Source: CAZBWS01 sp964495705 (GTDB taxonomy: Bacteria; Pseudomonadota; Gammaproteobacteria; HTCC5015). From it: a DNA stretch of 58,348 bases. A model generated the notes under the pieces. The model did not search any database. It saw nothing but the letters and a program-made list of their open reading frames with translations, and had not been told where the DNA came from. Within the stretch, counting starts at the first letter, position 1. Every line of letters starts with the position of its first letter. A program made the translations under genes and the position numbers. The stretch is taken from the NCBI GenBank assembly GCA_964495705.1, contig CAZBWS010000008.1, forward strand, positions 1 to 58,348, given 5' to 3'. This document shows positions 27,042 to 36,143 of this stretch, in pieces.

Positions 27042-27731
27042 ATGGTAGCCCAGCTTCCTTTGCATATAGCGCTTACTGAATCCGCAATATTTGATAATTT
27101 CCTGCCTGGCGAAAACCTAGTCGCTGTCGGTCTTTGTCAGGGGCTTGCTGTGGGCGATGGAGATAAACAAGTTTTTATTTGGGGGGAGAGTGCGGTGGGG
27201 AAAACACACTTGCTTCAGGCAGCCTGTAGTTGCGCCACAGAGTCATCACGCTTAGCCAGCTACCTGCCGTTGAAAGAAATTATTTCTTATGGCCCTGAAG
27301 TACTAGAGGGCTTGGACCAGTTTGATCTAGTGTGTATTGATGATGTTCATTTATGCGCAGGGAATACGAGTTGGGAAACTGCACTGTTTGGCTTTATTAA
27401 TCTTTGCCGTAGCAATCATACTCAGTTGCTCTTTAGTGGCCAGAATATACCAGCCCAGCTAGGTGTTTTACTCGCCGATTTACGTTCGCGCCTAAGCTGG
27501 GGGGCTATCGTACAGCTACAAGAATTAAATGATAATGACAAATTACTATGGCTGAAGCAGAGGGCGCTGCGCCAAGGCTTGGATATGCCAGAAGATGTCG
27601 CTAGCTATCTGGTAAGACACTACCCCAGGGATATGCATTCACAAGACGACTTATTGGCGCGTTTAAACTCTGCCTCTCTGGCCGCACAGCGTCGCTTAAC
27701 CGTCGCTTTTGTCAAACAGGCATTGAGCTAA
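27042..27731 (+). CDS. hda: DnaA regulatory inactivator Hda
   Basis: The 229-residue DnaA-like AAA+ protein lacks the DNA-binding domain IV. The N-terminal QLPLHI (residues 4-9) is the clamp-binding motif. FDNFLPGENLVAV, Walker A GESAVGKTHL, DLVCIDDVHL and the arginine-finger region LRSRLSWG follow. With the sliding clamp it stimulates ATP hydrolysis by DnaA after initiation. Confidence 0.92.
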   Translation: MVAQLPLHIALTESAIFDNFLPGENLVAVGLCQGLAVGDGDKQVFIWGESAVGKTHLLQAACSCATESSRLASYLPLKEIISYGPEVLEGLDQFDLVCIDDVHLCAGNTSWETALFGFINLCRSNHTQLLFSGQNIPAQLGVLLADLRSRLSWGAIVQLQELNDNDKLLWLKQRALRQGLDMPEDVASYLVRHYPRDMHSQDDLLARLNSASLAAQRRLTVAFVKQALS

Positions 27732-27735
27732 ATAC

Positions 27736-28137
27736 TTAATCTTCAGTATTATTGGCGATACCTTTTTCTTCGCGACCTTTGAATCGCGCGTAGTACATGC
27801 TGCCGAAAAATAAGGCTACACTTAACACAATCATCAATACCCCATACACTCGGTCCTCCGGATCACTGTAGGCGTCTCCCACGCCTAGGAAGAAGTAATA
27901 CATAGATAGAAAACTAACCCATGCGTGGGTATAGGCTTTGCCGTTTAGCATGCCCCATAAGGGGAACAATAAGGGCAGAGCGGTTAATAGCAGGATCATT
28001 CCAGTCGGGTAGTGCTGAGAAGGTTTAATTAATGTGTTCCAGCTGACGACTAAAACAAGCAGCCCAAAGTAACTACATAAACTAAGCCAGCGCAATGCGG
28101 ATAGTTTGTGCGAGCTTAATAGCGCTTTGCTTTTCAT
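27736..28137 (-). CDS. DUF2069 family membrane protein
   Basis: The start at 28137 overlaps the wrbA stop as ATGA and gives 133 residues. The longer frame from 28188 would run deep into wrbA. About four hydrophobic helices and the conserved LPLLFPLWGMLNGKAYTHAWVSFLSMYYFFLGVGDAY match DUF2069, which usually sits with wrbA and arsC. Function is unknown. The word at 28095 is antisense here. It converges on hda with 4 bp between the stops. Confidence 0.82.
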   Translation of the reverse strand: MKSKALLSSHKLSALRWLSLCSYFGLLVLVVSWNTLIKPSQHYPTGMILLLTALPLLFPLWGMLNGKAYTHAWVSFLSMYYFFLGVGDAYSDPEDRVYGVLMIVLSVALFFGSMYYARFKGREEKGIANNTED

Positions 28138-28733
28138 GCTTTTAATTTTACGGCGGTTTCTGCTACACGTCTGCCGAGTGCGCGACATAAATCATATTCA
28201 TGCTCACTTAATAGGTTATTGCGGTGTGATGAATTGTGTGTTGCTCCATAGGGCGAGCCCCCAGTGGTTGTTTCCATTAACGCTTTTTCTGAATAGGGGA
28301 GCCCCAGAATCATCATGCCGTGGTGCATCAAAGGGATCATCATTGTAAGTAGCGTTGACTCTTGCCCGCCGTGTTGACTGGCTGTAGCGGTAAAAACAGC
28401 GGCTGGCTTACCAATTAAAGCACCTGACATCCATTCATTACTGGAGCTGTCTAAAAAGTGTTTAAGTGGAGCCGCCATATTACCGAAGTGTGTGGGGCTG
28501 CCTAGTAGTAAGCCATCACACTCAGCAAGGTCCTGCATGGTCGCGTAGGGCGCACCTTGGTCTGGAATGCTGGCTTGGGTGGATTCACAGACGCTGGATA
28601 CAGGGGGGACGCTGCGTAAGCGTACATTTACGCCAGTAATTTCTTCTGCGCCGCGGGCGATTTTTTTAGCCATTTCAGCGGTCGAGCCGTAAGCGCTATA
28701 ATAAAGTACTAAAATTTCTACTGAGTTCTGCAT
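28134..28733 (-). CDS. wrbA: NAD(P)H:quinone oxidoreductase WrbA
   Basis: The 199-residue flavodoxin-like enzyme has the FMN-binding loop YYSAYGSTAEMAKKIARG, SPTHFGNMAAPLKHFLDS, FTATASQHGGQESTLLTM and GGSPYGATHNS. It reduces quinones by two electrons. Its start overlaps the end of the arsC-like gene by one base and its end overlaps the DUF2069 gene, so the three form a tight operon. Confidence 0.92.
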   Translation of the reverse strand: MQNSVEILVLYYSAYGSTAEMAKKIARGAEEITGVNVRLRSVPPVSSVCESTQASIPDQGAPYATMQDLAECDGLLLGSPTHFGNMAAPLKHFLDSSSNEWMSGALIGKPAAVFTATASQHGGQESTLLTMMIPLMHHGMMILGLPYSEKALMETTTGGSPYGATHNSSHRNNLLSEHEYDLCRALGRRVAETAVKLKA

Positions 28734-29077
28734 TATAAAATATCCAATACGCTCTCAGGCGGACGCCCGATAGCAGCTTTTTCCCCATTGATAACAATAG
28801 GGCGTTCGATAACTTTTGGGAATTCTACCATTTTATCAATGATTTCATGGTTAGTGAGCTCTTTGTTATCCAGTCCAGCTTGTTTGTATTCGCTTTCTTT
28901 AGAGCGTAATAGCTCTCTAGGAGAAACATTCAGAGCCTTGATGACTTGAGCCAACTCTGGAGCGCTTGGCACCCTCTTTAAATACTCAATCACTTCAACC
29001 TCAAGCCCCTTTTCCTGAAGTAGGGATAAGGTTTGGCGAGATTTAGAACAACGAGGATTATGGTAAATCTTGAGCAT
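28733..29077 (-). CDS. ArsC/Spx-family arsenate reductase-like protein
   Basis: The 114-residue thioredoxin-fold protein has active-site Cys10 in YHNPRCSKSRQTL and the conserved RPIVINGEKAAIGRPPE. This is the glutaredoxin-dependent ArsC type (YfgD-like). No ars operon genes lie nearby, so a general redox role is possible. Start 29077 has no better alternative. It is the first gene of the arsC-wrbA-DUF2069 operon. Confidence 0.87.
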   Translation of the reverse strand: MLKIYHNPRCSKSRQTLSLLQEKGLEVEVIEYLKRVPSAPELAQVIKALNVSPRELLRSKESEYKQAGLDNKELTNHEIIDKMVEFPKVIERPIVINGEKAAIGRPPESVLDIL

Positions 29078-29239
29078 GTCTGAGCCTTCTATTGCATTTT
29101 TCGCAGAGCATACGCGATTCTGAGCTATGAATGAAGAGCTGTAAATTGATAGTTGCTGACCTTAGCTGCCTTGACACCCAATGGTCTAAAGCGTAGTGTT
29201 CGGATTATCTTTATATATACACCCTCGGAGTTCCCCAGC

Positions 29240-29767
29240 ATGAAGTTTTCTATAGTAGCCAAGCAGCTTGGTGTTGCCTCTTTAGCCATGGCAGTTGCCG
29301 TCGGTTGTTCTAGTAACGCTAAAAAAGCAGAGGATGCAGCTAAGGCGTCTACAACTGCAATAGGCGAGCAAGCTCAATCTGAAGCCAATGCAGCAGCTGC
29401 ACAGGCCGAAGCAGACCGTTTAGCTGCCGCTGCCGCTGCTGCGGCACAGGCTGAAGCAAATGCACGAGCACTGGCAGCAGCGTCACAACAAGGCACTACT
29501 GATTATACGGTTGCACAAGGCGATAGCCTTTGGAGTATCGCTGGCAAAGGGCAAACTTATGGAAATCCTTATGCTTGGCCATTGATCTACAAGGCAAACA
29601 AAGCGCAAATTAAAGATGCAGACCTGATTTTTGCGGGGCAAAATTTTGCTATTAATACGGCTGTTTCAGGTGTAGATATGGATGCTGCAGTTCAGCATGC
29701 AAAAACGCGTGGCGCTTGGTCAGTAGGTTCAGTAGAAGCTTCTGATAGTGACTACTTAGCTCGTTAG
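29240..29767 (+). CDS. LysM-domain lipoprotein
   Basis: Start at 29240 gives MKFSIVAKQLGVASLAMAVAVG-Cys23, a lipoprotein signal; the frame opens 29 codons earlier. An Ala/Glu-rich helical linker of about 70 residues precedes a C-terminal LysM domain (DYTVAQGDSLWSIAGKGQTYGNPYAWPLIYKANK). It probably anchors in the outer membrane and touches peptidoglycan. It is 175 residues long. A strong terminator follows. The next gene is a PilB-like ATPase, an association seen in other gammaproteobacteria. Confidence 0.85.
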   Translation: MKFSIVAKQLGVASLAMAVAVGCSSNAKKAEDAAKASTTAIGEQAQSEANAAAAQAEADRLAAAAAAAAQAEANARALAAASQQGTTDYTVAQGDSLWSIAGKGQTYGNPYAWPLIYKANKAQIKDADLIFAGQNFAINTAVSGVDMDAAVQHAKTRGAWSVGSVEASDSDYLAR

Positions 29768-29786
29768 CCGTTAACGCTAAGTGTAT

Positions 29787-29814
29787 AAAAAAGGAGCCGA
29801 AGGCTCCTTTTTTT
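29787..29814. terminator. Terminator after the LysM gene
   Basis: AAAAAAGGAGCC and GGCTCCTTTTTT make a perfect 12-bp stem with loop GAA and a seven-T tail, about 20 bp after the stop codon. Confidence 0.92.
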
Positions 29815-29957
29815 ATGTCTTTAACAAGTGCCGTTTAATGCATGGGGTATAAGCTTCACTGGTTCAGTTAACGAGTCGCCCACACCCAGCTCAGAGTTTG
29901 CTATATTAGCAACACTGAATAGCGCTTTTCCCCATAAATTAAGTAATAGGAAGCACA

Positions 29958-31763
29958 ATGAGTCTAACCCTACAAAGTTTACAGCAAGGCGACCGCAAGC
30001 TGGAGATGGCTGAGCTTCTTGATGGCTTAGAGTTGGATGGAATTATATCTGTCGACAATGCAAATATGACCCGAAGCCTTGTGAGTAAGGAAGATGTACT
30101 GAAAAAAGGAGCTTTACGCGTATTGGGGGAAAAAAACTGGCCACATGAAAAATCTACTATTCAACGAATCAACAGTTCATTCTTGGTTGACTGGTTGGCT
30201 GAAAAATTGGAAATACAACGTTTTCATATTGATCCATTGAAAACAGATGTAGGGGCTGTTACCTCGGTAATGTCTTATGCCTATGCACAGCGGTTTGGGG
30301 TTCTACCTGTGGTGGTCACTCCCGCAAAGATCATTGTGGCAACGGCCGAGCCCTTGTATCGAGATTGGGCTAATGAGATTAGTCGAGTTAACAATAAAGA
30401 TATTGATTATGTTATGGCGACGCCGGAGGATATTGAAAGATATTCATTGGAATTCTATAACTTAAGCAAGTCGGTAAAGGGGGCAGAAGAGCGCCATGCG
30501 AGCGAGGCATCAGGAGTTCAAAATTTTGAGCAGTTGATGGAGTTGGGCAAGAAAGGTGATGTGGATGCTAACGACCAGCATATTGTTAGTATTGTTGATT
30601 GGCTACTGCAATATGCGTTTGATCAGCGTGCCAGCGATATACACTTGGAGCCTAGGCGTGAGCAAGGGCAAGTTCGTTTTCGCATTGATGGCGTGCTACA
30701 CCGTGTTTATCAAATGCCCGCTAAGATCATGATGGCGGTGACTAGCCGCTTGAAAATATTGGGTCGTATGGATGTGGCGGAAAAGCGTCGACCGCAAGAT
30801 GGACGACTTAAAACTCGTATGCCTGACGCACAAGAGGTTGAGCTGCGTTTGTCGACAATGCCAACGGCCTTTGGTGAGAAGCTCGTTATGCGGATTTTTG
30901 ACCCAACAGTACTTGTCAAGAGTTTTACAGAGCTGGGCTTTCCCAAGCAAGACGGTGCTAAATGGGAAGAGATGATTCAACGCCCCCATGGCATTATTTT
31001 AGTAACAGGGCCAACAGGGTCAGGTAAGACAACGACTTTATATTCGACTTTGCGACAGCTAGCAACGGATGATGTCAATGTTTGTACAGTGGAAGACCCT
31101 ATAGAATTAATTGAACCCAGCTTTAATCAGATGCAAGTGCAAAATAAAATAGACGTCGGCTTCTCTAGTGGAATTAAAACACTACTACGCCAAGACCCCG
31201 ATATTATTATGATTGGTGAAATACGGGACCTAGAGACTGCCGAAATGGCTATTCAGGCTTCGTTGACGGGGCACTTAGTGATGTCCACATTGCATACTAA
31301 TGATGCGCCTTCTGCTGTCACGCGATTGACTGAGCTAGGTGTTCCCCCTTATCTTATAAGCGCATCTGTGCTTGGAGTGCTGGCACAGCGTCTGGTCAGA
31401 ACACTTTGCCCGCATTGTAAAGAGCCACAAGAAGTGGATGAATTTGAGTGGAAGAGTTTAACCCACCCCTGGAAGATGCCTCTACCTAAGCAGTTGCATA
31501 AGCCTGTAGGTTGCCTAGAGTGTCGAAATACCGGCTTTATGGGAAGAGTGGGTTTATACGAAACATTCTTGATGGACGATGAACTAAAGTCGATCAATCA
31601 AGAAGGGGCTGACTTACAAAAATTGCGTAAAGCTGCGCTACAGGCAGGAATGATTCCGCTGCGTATAGCTGGGGCGCAAAAAGTCAGTATGGGTTTAACG
31701 ACTATTGAAGAAGTTTTGAAAGTAGCGCCGCCATCGATGGAGTCTATGGCGTCTAAGACTTAA
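29958..31763 (+). CDS. GspE/PilB family secretion ATPase (orphan paralogue)
   Basis: The 601-residue protein has an N-terminal MshEN-like region (about 60-160) and the N2 domain DIHLEPRREQGQVRFRIDGVLH. The ATPase core shows Walker A GPTGSGKTTTLYSTL, Asp box TVEDPIEL, Walker B LLRQDPDIIMIGEIRD and His box LVMSTLHTNDA, then a four-Cys zinc site (CPHC...CLEC). It is distinct from the PilB beginning at 637. It is not next to other pilus or type II secretion genes. It could power a second pilus-like or secretion system, or add to DNA uptake. A single free-standing transcript is likely. Confidence 0.9.
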   Translation: MSLTLQSLQQGDRKLEMAELLDGLELDGIISVDNANMTRSLVSKEDVLKKGALRVLGEKNWPHEKSTIQRINSSFLVDWLAEKLEIQRFHIDPLKTDVGAVTSVMSYAYAQRFGVLPVVVTPAKIIVATAEPLYRDWANEISRVNNKDIDYVMATPEDIERYSLEFYNLSKSVKGAEERHASEASGVQNFEQLMELGKKGDVDANDQHIVSIVDWLLQYAFDQRASDIHLEPRREQGQVRFRIDGVLHRVYQMPAKIMMAVTSRLKILGRMDVAEKRRPQDGRLKTRMPDAQEVELRLSTMPTAFGEKLVMRIFDPTVLVKSFTELGFPKQDGAKWEEMIQRPHGIILVTGPTGSGKTTTLYSTLRQLATDDVNVCTVEDPIELIEPSFNQMQVQNKIDVGFSSGIKTLLRQDPDIIMIGEIRDLETAEMAIQASLTGHLVMSTLHTNDAPSAVTRLTELGVPPYLISASVLGVLAQRLVRTLCPHCKEPQEVDEFEWKSLTHPWKMPLPKQLHKPVGCLECRNTGFMGRVGLYETFLMDDELKSINQEGADLQKLRKAALQAGMIPLRIAGAQKVSMGLTTIEEVLKVAPPSMESMASKT

Positions 31764-32185
31764 TTGAGGCCTAGTAGCTGCAAATAGGCTTTATAGCTTG
31801 TAGGGGTGATGTTTTCTTGGCCTAGAAAAGGGGGGAGGTCATCAGTGCTTAAATATCGCCATTGGCTGATTTCGCTGGCTTGTGCTTGTATGTCTCCATC
31901 CCATACCAAGGAAAAAATACTGCCCCATACACGACATTGATTACTTGAATAAAAGAAATCACCATGAGCGTTGAGTTCTTGGTGGTATATGCCTAGCTCC
32001 TCTCCTAATTCGCGTTTGGCTGCAGACATGTAGCTTTCACCAGCATAAGGTACGCCCCCTGCCGCAAGGTCCCAGGCGCCAGGAAAAACATCTTTATCTA
32101 TGCTGCGCTGTTGAACACAAAGCGATCCTAGAGGGCTAAAAACAAACACATAAGCAGCGCGGTGAATTAAGTTGTCAGCACGCAT
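31760..32185 (-). CDS. Nudix hydrolase
   Basis: The 141-residue protein carries a full Nudix box (GGVPYAGESYMSAAKRELGEELGI), the metal-binding signature of nucleoside-diphosphate-X hydrolases. CVQQRSIDKDVFPGAWDLAAGG before it resembles YfcD/IPP-isomerase-like members. The exact substrate cannot be told. Its stop overlaps the convergent ATPase gene by 4 bp. Confidence 0.88.
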   Translation of the reverse strand: MRADNLIHRAAYVFVFSPLGSLCVQQRSIDKDVFPGAWDLAAGGVPYAGESYMSAAKRELGEELGIYHQELNAHGDFFYSSNQCRVWGSIFSLVWDGDIQAQASEISQWRYLSTDDLPPFLGQENITPTSYKAYLQLLGLN

Positions 32186-32250
32186 AGTGCTACGTGCTGT
32201 CGTCTTAATCAGCTGGTTTTTTTCGTCAACGATGTCGACGAATTCTGTGT

Positions 32251-33960
32251 TTATTGGCTTGATAGCTGCTGTAAGAAGCCGTCTAGTTGGTCTACGGGTA
32301 TATCTTTAGACTCACTATCAGCTCGGCCTTTATATTCAATTTCATCTTTATCTAGTCCGCGTTCCCCAATAACCAAGCGGTGCGGTATTCCTATCAGCTC
32401 TATATCAGCAAATTTCACCCCAGGGCGCGCGTCACGGTCATCCAGCATAACATCTATGCCTAAGCCTTTAGCCTTATTGTACAGCGCTTCGGTATAGTCT
32501 TTGACGCGCTGAGATTTGTGCATGTTCATTGGTACAAGGGCAAGGGTAAAAGGGGCAATAGCGGCAGGCCAAGCGATACCTTTGTCATCATGGTTTTGCT
32601 CAATAGCTGACGCTACCACGCGAGTCACCCCTATGCCATAACAGCCCATAGTCATGATCTGGTCTTTGCCGTTTTCGTCCAGCACGCTGGCCTTTAAGGC
32701 TTTAGAGTATTTGTTGCCGAGTTGGAAAATGTGCCCGACTTCTATGCCGCGAACAATTTCAATATTGCCTTGCCCGCAAGGACTTGGGTCTCCTGTTTGG
32801 ATGTTACGTAGATCAAAGGCTTCGGCCAAAGGTAAGTCTCGCTCCCAGTTAACTCCCGTGAAGTGGACGCCGCCTTTGTTCGCTCCACACACAAAATCAG
32901 ACATAACTAATACGGCATGATCGCAAATAACGGGCATGCTGAGGCCGATAGGACCCACCGAGCCAGGTTTGCAGCCCGTAGCTTCTTGCACTTCACTTTC
33001 GCAGGCAAATGACAACGGCTCAGCGATTAAAGGGTGCTTCTCGGCTTTGATCTCATTGAGTTCGTGGTCGCCGCGCAAAACGACAGCAACCACTGGGTGC
33101 TTCGTCCCTTTGACTATCAATGTCTTTATTACATTGCTTTTCTCCGTGCTTAAGAACGCAGCCACATCTTCAATGCTATGTTGCTTGGGTGTTGCTATTT
33201 CCAGCTTATCCGCATTCGCCTTAGGGCGCTCTTGGGTTGGCGCTATGCACTCGGCTTTTTCTATATTGGCAGCAAAGTCGCTATTTGCACAGAAAGCGAT
33301 AGCATCTTCTCCGCTGTCAGCTAACACATGAAACTCATGGGAGGCTTGCCCCCCAATAGACCCCGTATCTGCGTCTACTGCACGGAAATTTAAGCCAAGA
33401 CGAGTAAATATGTCAGTATAAGCTTTATGCATTATCTCGTAGGTAGACTGCAGTGACGCTTGATTAAGGTGAAAAGAGTAAGCATCCTTCATTAGAAACT
33501 CTCGTGAGCGCATAACGCCAAAGCGTGGACGTATCTCGTCGCGAAACTTCAATTGCAGTTGGTAGTAATTGATCGGTAGCTGTTTATAGCTTTTGAGCTC
33601 ACGGCGCGCTAGATCAGTAATGACTTCTTCGTGAGTAGGCCCATAGCAAAATTCTCGCCCGTGGCGGTCGCTCAAGCGCATGAGTTCTGGGCCATATTGC
33701 TCCCAGCGCCCTGACTCTTGCCAGAGCTCGCTGGGTTGCGTGGTAGGCATGAGCAGCTCAACGCCTCCCGCTTTGTTCATTTCTTCACGTACTACCGATT
33801 CGACTTTGCGTAGCACTTTTAAGCCTAGTGGCATCCAAGTGTATAAGCCTGATGCTAAGCGACGAATCATGCCTGCACGTAGCATAAGCTGATGACTGAT
33901 GACTTCAGCATCACTTGGGGTTTCTTTTAATGTAGAAAGGGGGAATTGGCTAAGGCGCAT
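32251..33960 (-). CDS. proS: Prolyl-tRNA synthetase
   Basis: Start 33960 (MRLSQFPLSTLKETPSDAEVISHQLMLRAGMIRRLASGLYTWMPLG) matches the bacterial family; the frame opens 12 codons upstream. The 569-residue class II enzyme has motif 2 (FRDEIRPRFGVMRSREFLMKDAYSFH), the INS/YbaK-type editing insertion (about 230-390), motif 3 (MGCYGIGVTRVVASAIEQNHD) and the C-terminal anticodon domain. The repeated word at 33207 encodes Asn-Ala-Asp-Lys-Leu, in a linker before the editing domain. Confidence 0.96.
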   Translation of the reverse strand: MRLSQFPLSTLKETPSDAEVISHQLMLRAGMIRRLASGLYTWMPLGLKVLRKVESVVREEMNKAGGVELLMPTTQPSELWQESGRWEQYGPELMRLSDRHGREFCYGPTHEEVITDLARRELKSYKQLPINYYQLQLKFRDEIRPRFGVMRSREFLMKDAYSFHLNQASLQSTYEIMHKAYTDIFTRLGLNFRAVDADTGSIGGQASHEFHVLADSGEDAIAFCANSDFAANIEKAECIAPTQERPKANADKLEIATPKQHSIEDVAAFLSTEKSNVIKTLIVKGTKHPVVAVVLRGDHELNEIKAEKHPLIAEPLSFACESEVQEATGCKPGSVGPIGLSMPVICDHAVLVMSDFVCGANKGGVHFTGVNWERDLPLAEAFDLRNIQTGDPSPCGQGNIEIVRGIEVGHIFQLGNKYSKALKASVLDENGKDQIMTMGCYGIGVTRVVASAIEQNHDDKGIAWPAAIAPFTLALVPMNMHKSQRVKDYTEALYNKAKGLGIDVMLDDRDARPGVKFADIELIGIPHRLVIGERGLDKDEIEYKGRADSESKDIPVDQLDGFLQQLSSQ

Positions 33961-33984
33961 GTTTTTTTCTCTTGCACATATTGG

Positions 33985-34007
33985 ATCAGCAGCCAAAGGC
34001 TGCTGAT
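33985..34007. terminator. Stem-loop between DUF4124 gene and proS
   Basis: ATCAGCAGCC (33985-33994) and GGCTGCTGAT (33998-34007) form a perfect 10-bp stem with loop AAA. It lies 29 bp after the DUF4124 stop. There is no T run, so termination strength is uncertain; it could also affect the proS leader. Confidence 0.5.
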
Positions 34008-34036
34008 AGAGGCAGGTATTTTAAAGTAAAAATGTG

Positions 34037-34492
34037 TTAGCTACAGTCTTTTGCTATTTTTTGTTCTAGTTCTAGTTTTTGTTTTAGTGTTGTTTTCTCA
34101 TCTAAAAAAATAATACTTCCATCATCTCTTTGTGTGCGGATCCGAGGGTTTTCTTGTCGAATTTTTAAGCGTTGCCGCAATTGATCACAGTATTTATGTT
34201 GCAGCTCATTTTCGGATTTCTGCTTTTTGATTTCTTCAGATTTTTTCTCGTTGTCAGCTGCCTTATCTAAAATTTTAGAGCGTAGAGCCTGAATGCGTTC
34301 ACTGCTATCCCCAGCGCTACTGGCACGGGGAGGAGGCGGGGCAATACTTTGGGCTTCTTGGCGGTTTGGCGGGCGTTCGCCGTAGTGTGTTTGACCTTCT
34401 TCATCAATCCATTTGTAGAGTTTGGCGTGAACACTCAATGAAAAAAGGAGTAAAGAAATAGTTAGCATGAAGAATAGTTTGGATAAGCTCAT
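34037..34492 (-). CDS. DUF4124 domain protein (second of tandem pair)
   Basis: The 151-residue exported protein has a signal peptide (LFFMLTISLLLFSLSVHA), then the DUF4124 core KLYKWIDEEGQTHYGERPP, and a charged coiled-coil-like C-terminal half rich in Lys/Gln/Glu. Function of the domain is unknown; it occurs in periplasmic proteins of gammaproteobacteria. It overlaps the previous gene by 4 bp (ATGA) and has the same architecture, so the two are probably an old duplication. Confidence 0.82.
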   Translation of the reverse strand: MSLSKLFFMLTISLLLFSLSVHAKLYKWIDEEGQTHYGERPPNRQEAQSIAPPPPRASSAGDSSERIQALRSKILDKAADNEKKSEEIKKQKSENELQHKYCDQLRQRLKIRQENPRIRTQRDDGSIIFLDEKTTLKQKLELEQKIAKDCS

Positions 34493-34971
34493 TTACAGTT
34501 CCTGTTGATATTTTCAGTGAGTTGAGCGATTGTTTTTGAGCGCTGCTCGTCATCAACATAATTTCTCTCCCCATTGGGCAGGGTTTGAAAAACTCGAATT
34601 TTCTGCTGATAGATGGCTAGTCTAGATTTCATAGAGTTACAGGCTGCGGATCTTCGTTGCTTGTTTTCTTGGTCTTTTTGTTTTTTTTCCTTATCCTTTG
34701 CGACTTGTTCTCGACGAGCTGAAAATACTTCATTCATAGATCGCGCGCTTTGTGTTGCTTGTGACGAGTTAACGGTACTGATCGTTGAACGATCTATTTT
34801 CTTCTGAGATACGCCTGCGGGAGCTTTATCTCCATAGTGGGTATTACCTTGAGCATCAACCCATTTCACCAATTCTGCTTGAGAGCAGAGGCTAAAAGAC
34901 AAGAGTAAACTAAAAGCACCTATAAATATCAGGTTTTGTAAGCACTTTGAGTCAGTGTTGTTGTGTTGCAT
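34489..34971 (-). CDS. DUF4124 domain protein (first of tandem pair)
   Basis: The 160-residue protein has a signal sequence (LIFIGAFSLLLSFSLCSQA), DUF4124 core LVKWVDAQGNTHYGDKAP, then a basic coiled-coil region (AKDKEKKQKDQENKQRR) and a C-terminal stretch with cysteines (ACNSMKSRL, NRNCK) aligned with those of its partner. Function is unknown. It starts the two-gene operon and is divergent from the permease gene. Confidence 0.82.
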   Translation of the reverse strand: MQHNNTDSKCLQNLIFIGAFSLLLSFSLCSQAELVKWVDAQGNTHYGDKAPAGVSQKKIDRSTISTVNSSQATQSARSMNEVFSARREQVAKDKEKKQKDQENKQRRSAACNSMKSRLAIYQQKIRVFQTLPNGERNYVDDEQRSKTIAQLTENINRNCK

Positions 34972-35062
34972 AAATCACTTAGCCTTGTATTGGTCATTTG
35001 TCCCTTGGATTAAATACAGCATAACCGATATTATAGTGCGCTGGAAGAATACAGGCTGCATC

Positions 35063-36139
35063 ATGATTGAGATTATCCGCAATTGGTACCAACGACATTT
35101 CTCTGACCCGCAAGTGGTCATATTGGCATTACTGTTGATAATTGGTTTTGCCACGATTATCTCGTTGGGAGACATTTTAGCACCGCTACTAGGCGCGGTG
35201 GTTTTTGCCTATTTACTGGAAAGCGTAGTTGGGCGCTTACAGCGCTGGGGTATGCCGCGTATTGCCGCTGTTACCGTGGTTATATTGTTATCTATCACCG
35301 CTACAGTTATTACATTTTTTGGCTTAGTCCCCTTGCTGTCCAAGCAAATAACTCAGCTAGTCAAAGAGCTGCCAGATATGATTGCTAAGGGGCAAGGGTA
35401 TCTATTACAACTGCCTGAAAATTACCCAGAAGTGTTTTCAGCGCAGCAGGTGCAAGAGCTTATTACCGGCTTGAGAGGGGATGTAGGTAACCTGGGGCAA
35501 AAAATTCTATCTTTGTCTCCCAAGCTTTTTCAAAATATTTTAACCTTTGGTATCTATATTATCCTGATACCGATACTGGTGTTTTTCATGCTTAAGGATA
35601 AGCAAGAAATTTTAGAGTGGGCTGGTCGTTTCATGCCTGAGAATAAGGAGCTTAGCCGCCAAGTTTGGTTAGATGTTGATGCTAAAATTGGCAATTATGT
35701 GCGTGGAAAGTTTATAGAAATTGGGATTGTCTGGGCAGCCAGTTATGGAACATTTTCTATTATGGGTCTCAACTATGCGCTGCTGCTAAGCTTCTTAGTG
35801 GGTATTTCCGTTATTATTCCCTATGTGGGGGCCATTGCAGTAACAGTGCCAGTGGCTATGATTGCATTTTTTCAGTGGGGGGCGACTGCTCAGTTTCTCT
35901 ACTTAATCATTGCCTATCAAGTCATTCAGCTATTGGATGGCAATGTATTAGTGCCCATACTGTTTTCTGAAGTGGTCAACCTGCACCCCGTTGCCATTAT
36001 TGCTGCGGTTATTTTCTTTGGCAGTGTCTGGGGTGTATGGGGAGTTTTCTTTGCTATTCCTTTGGCGACGTTGATTCAGGCTGTTTTAAAGGCGTGGCCG
36101 CGCTATGCGACCGACTCGCCACCCAAGGAAGAAGCTTAA
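35063..36139 (+). CDS. AI-2E/PerM family permease
   Basis: Start 35063 (MIEIIRNWYQRHFSDPQ) is chosen; the frame opens 36 codons upstream within the neighbour's leader. The 358-residue protein has about eight transmembrane helices and the family features (DILAPLLGAVVFAYLLE, PILVFFMLKDK, GLNYALLLSFLVGISVIIPYVGA and LHPVAIIAAVIFFGSVWGVWGVFFAIPLATLIQAV). Members export autoinducer-2 or act as Na+/H+ exchangers; the substrate is unknown. In Pseudomonas a perM gene lies near purM/hda, while here it is 8 kb away. Confidence 0.88.
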   Translation: MIEIIRNWYQRHFSDPQVVILALLLIIGFATIISLGDILAPLLGAVVFAYLLESVVGRLQRWGMPRIAAVTVVILLSITATVITFFGLVPLLSKQITQLVKELPDMIAKGQGYLLQLPENYPEVFSAQQVQELITGLRGDVGNLGQKILSLSPKLFQNILTFGIYIILIPILVFFMLKDKQEILEWAGRFMPENKELSRQVWLDVDAKIGNYVRGKFIEIGIVWAASYGTFSIMGLNYALLLSFLVGISVIIPYVGAIAVTVPVAMIAFFQWGATAQFLYLIIAYQVIQLLDGNVLVPILFSEVVNLHPVAIIAAVIFFGSVWGVWGVFFAIPLATLIQAVLKAWPRYATDSPPKEEA

Positions 36140-36143
36140 ATAT

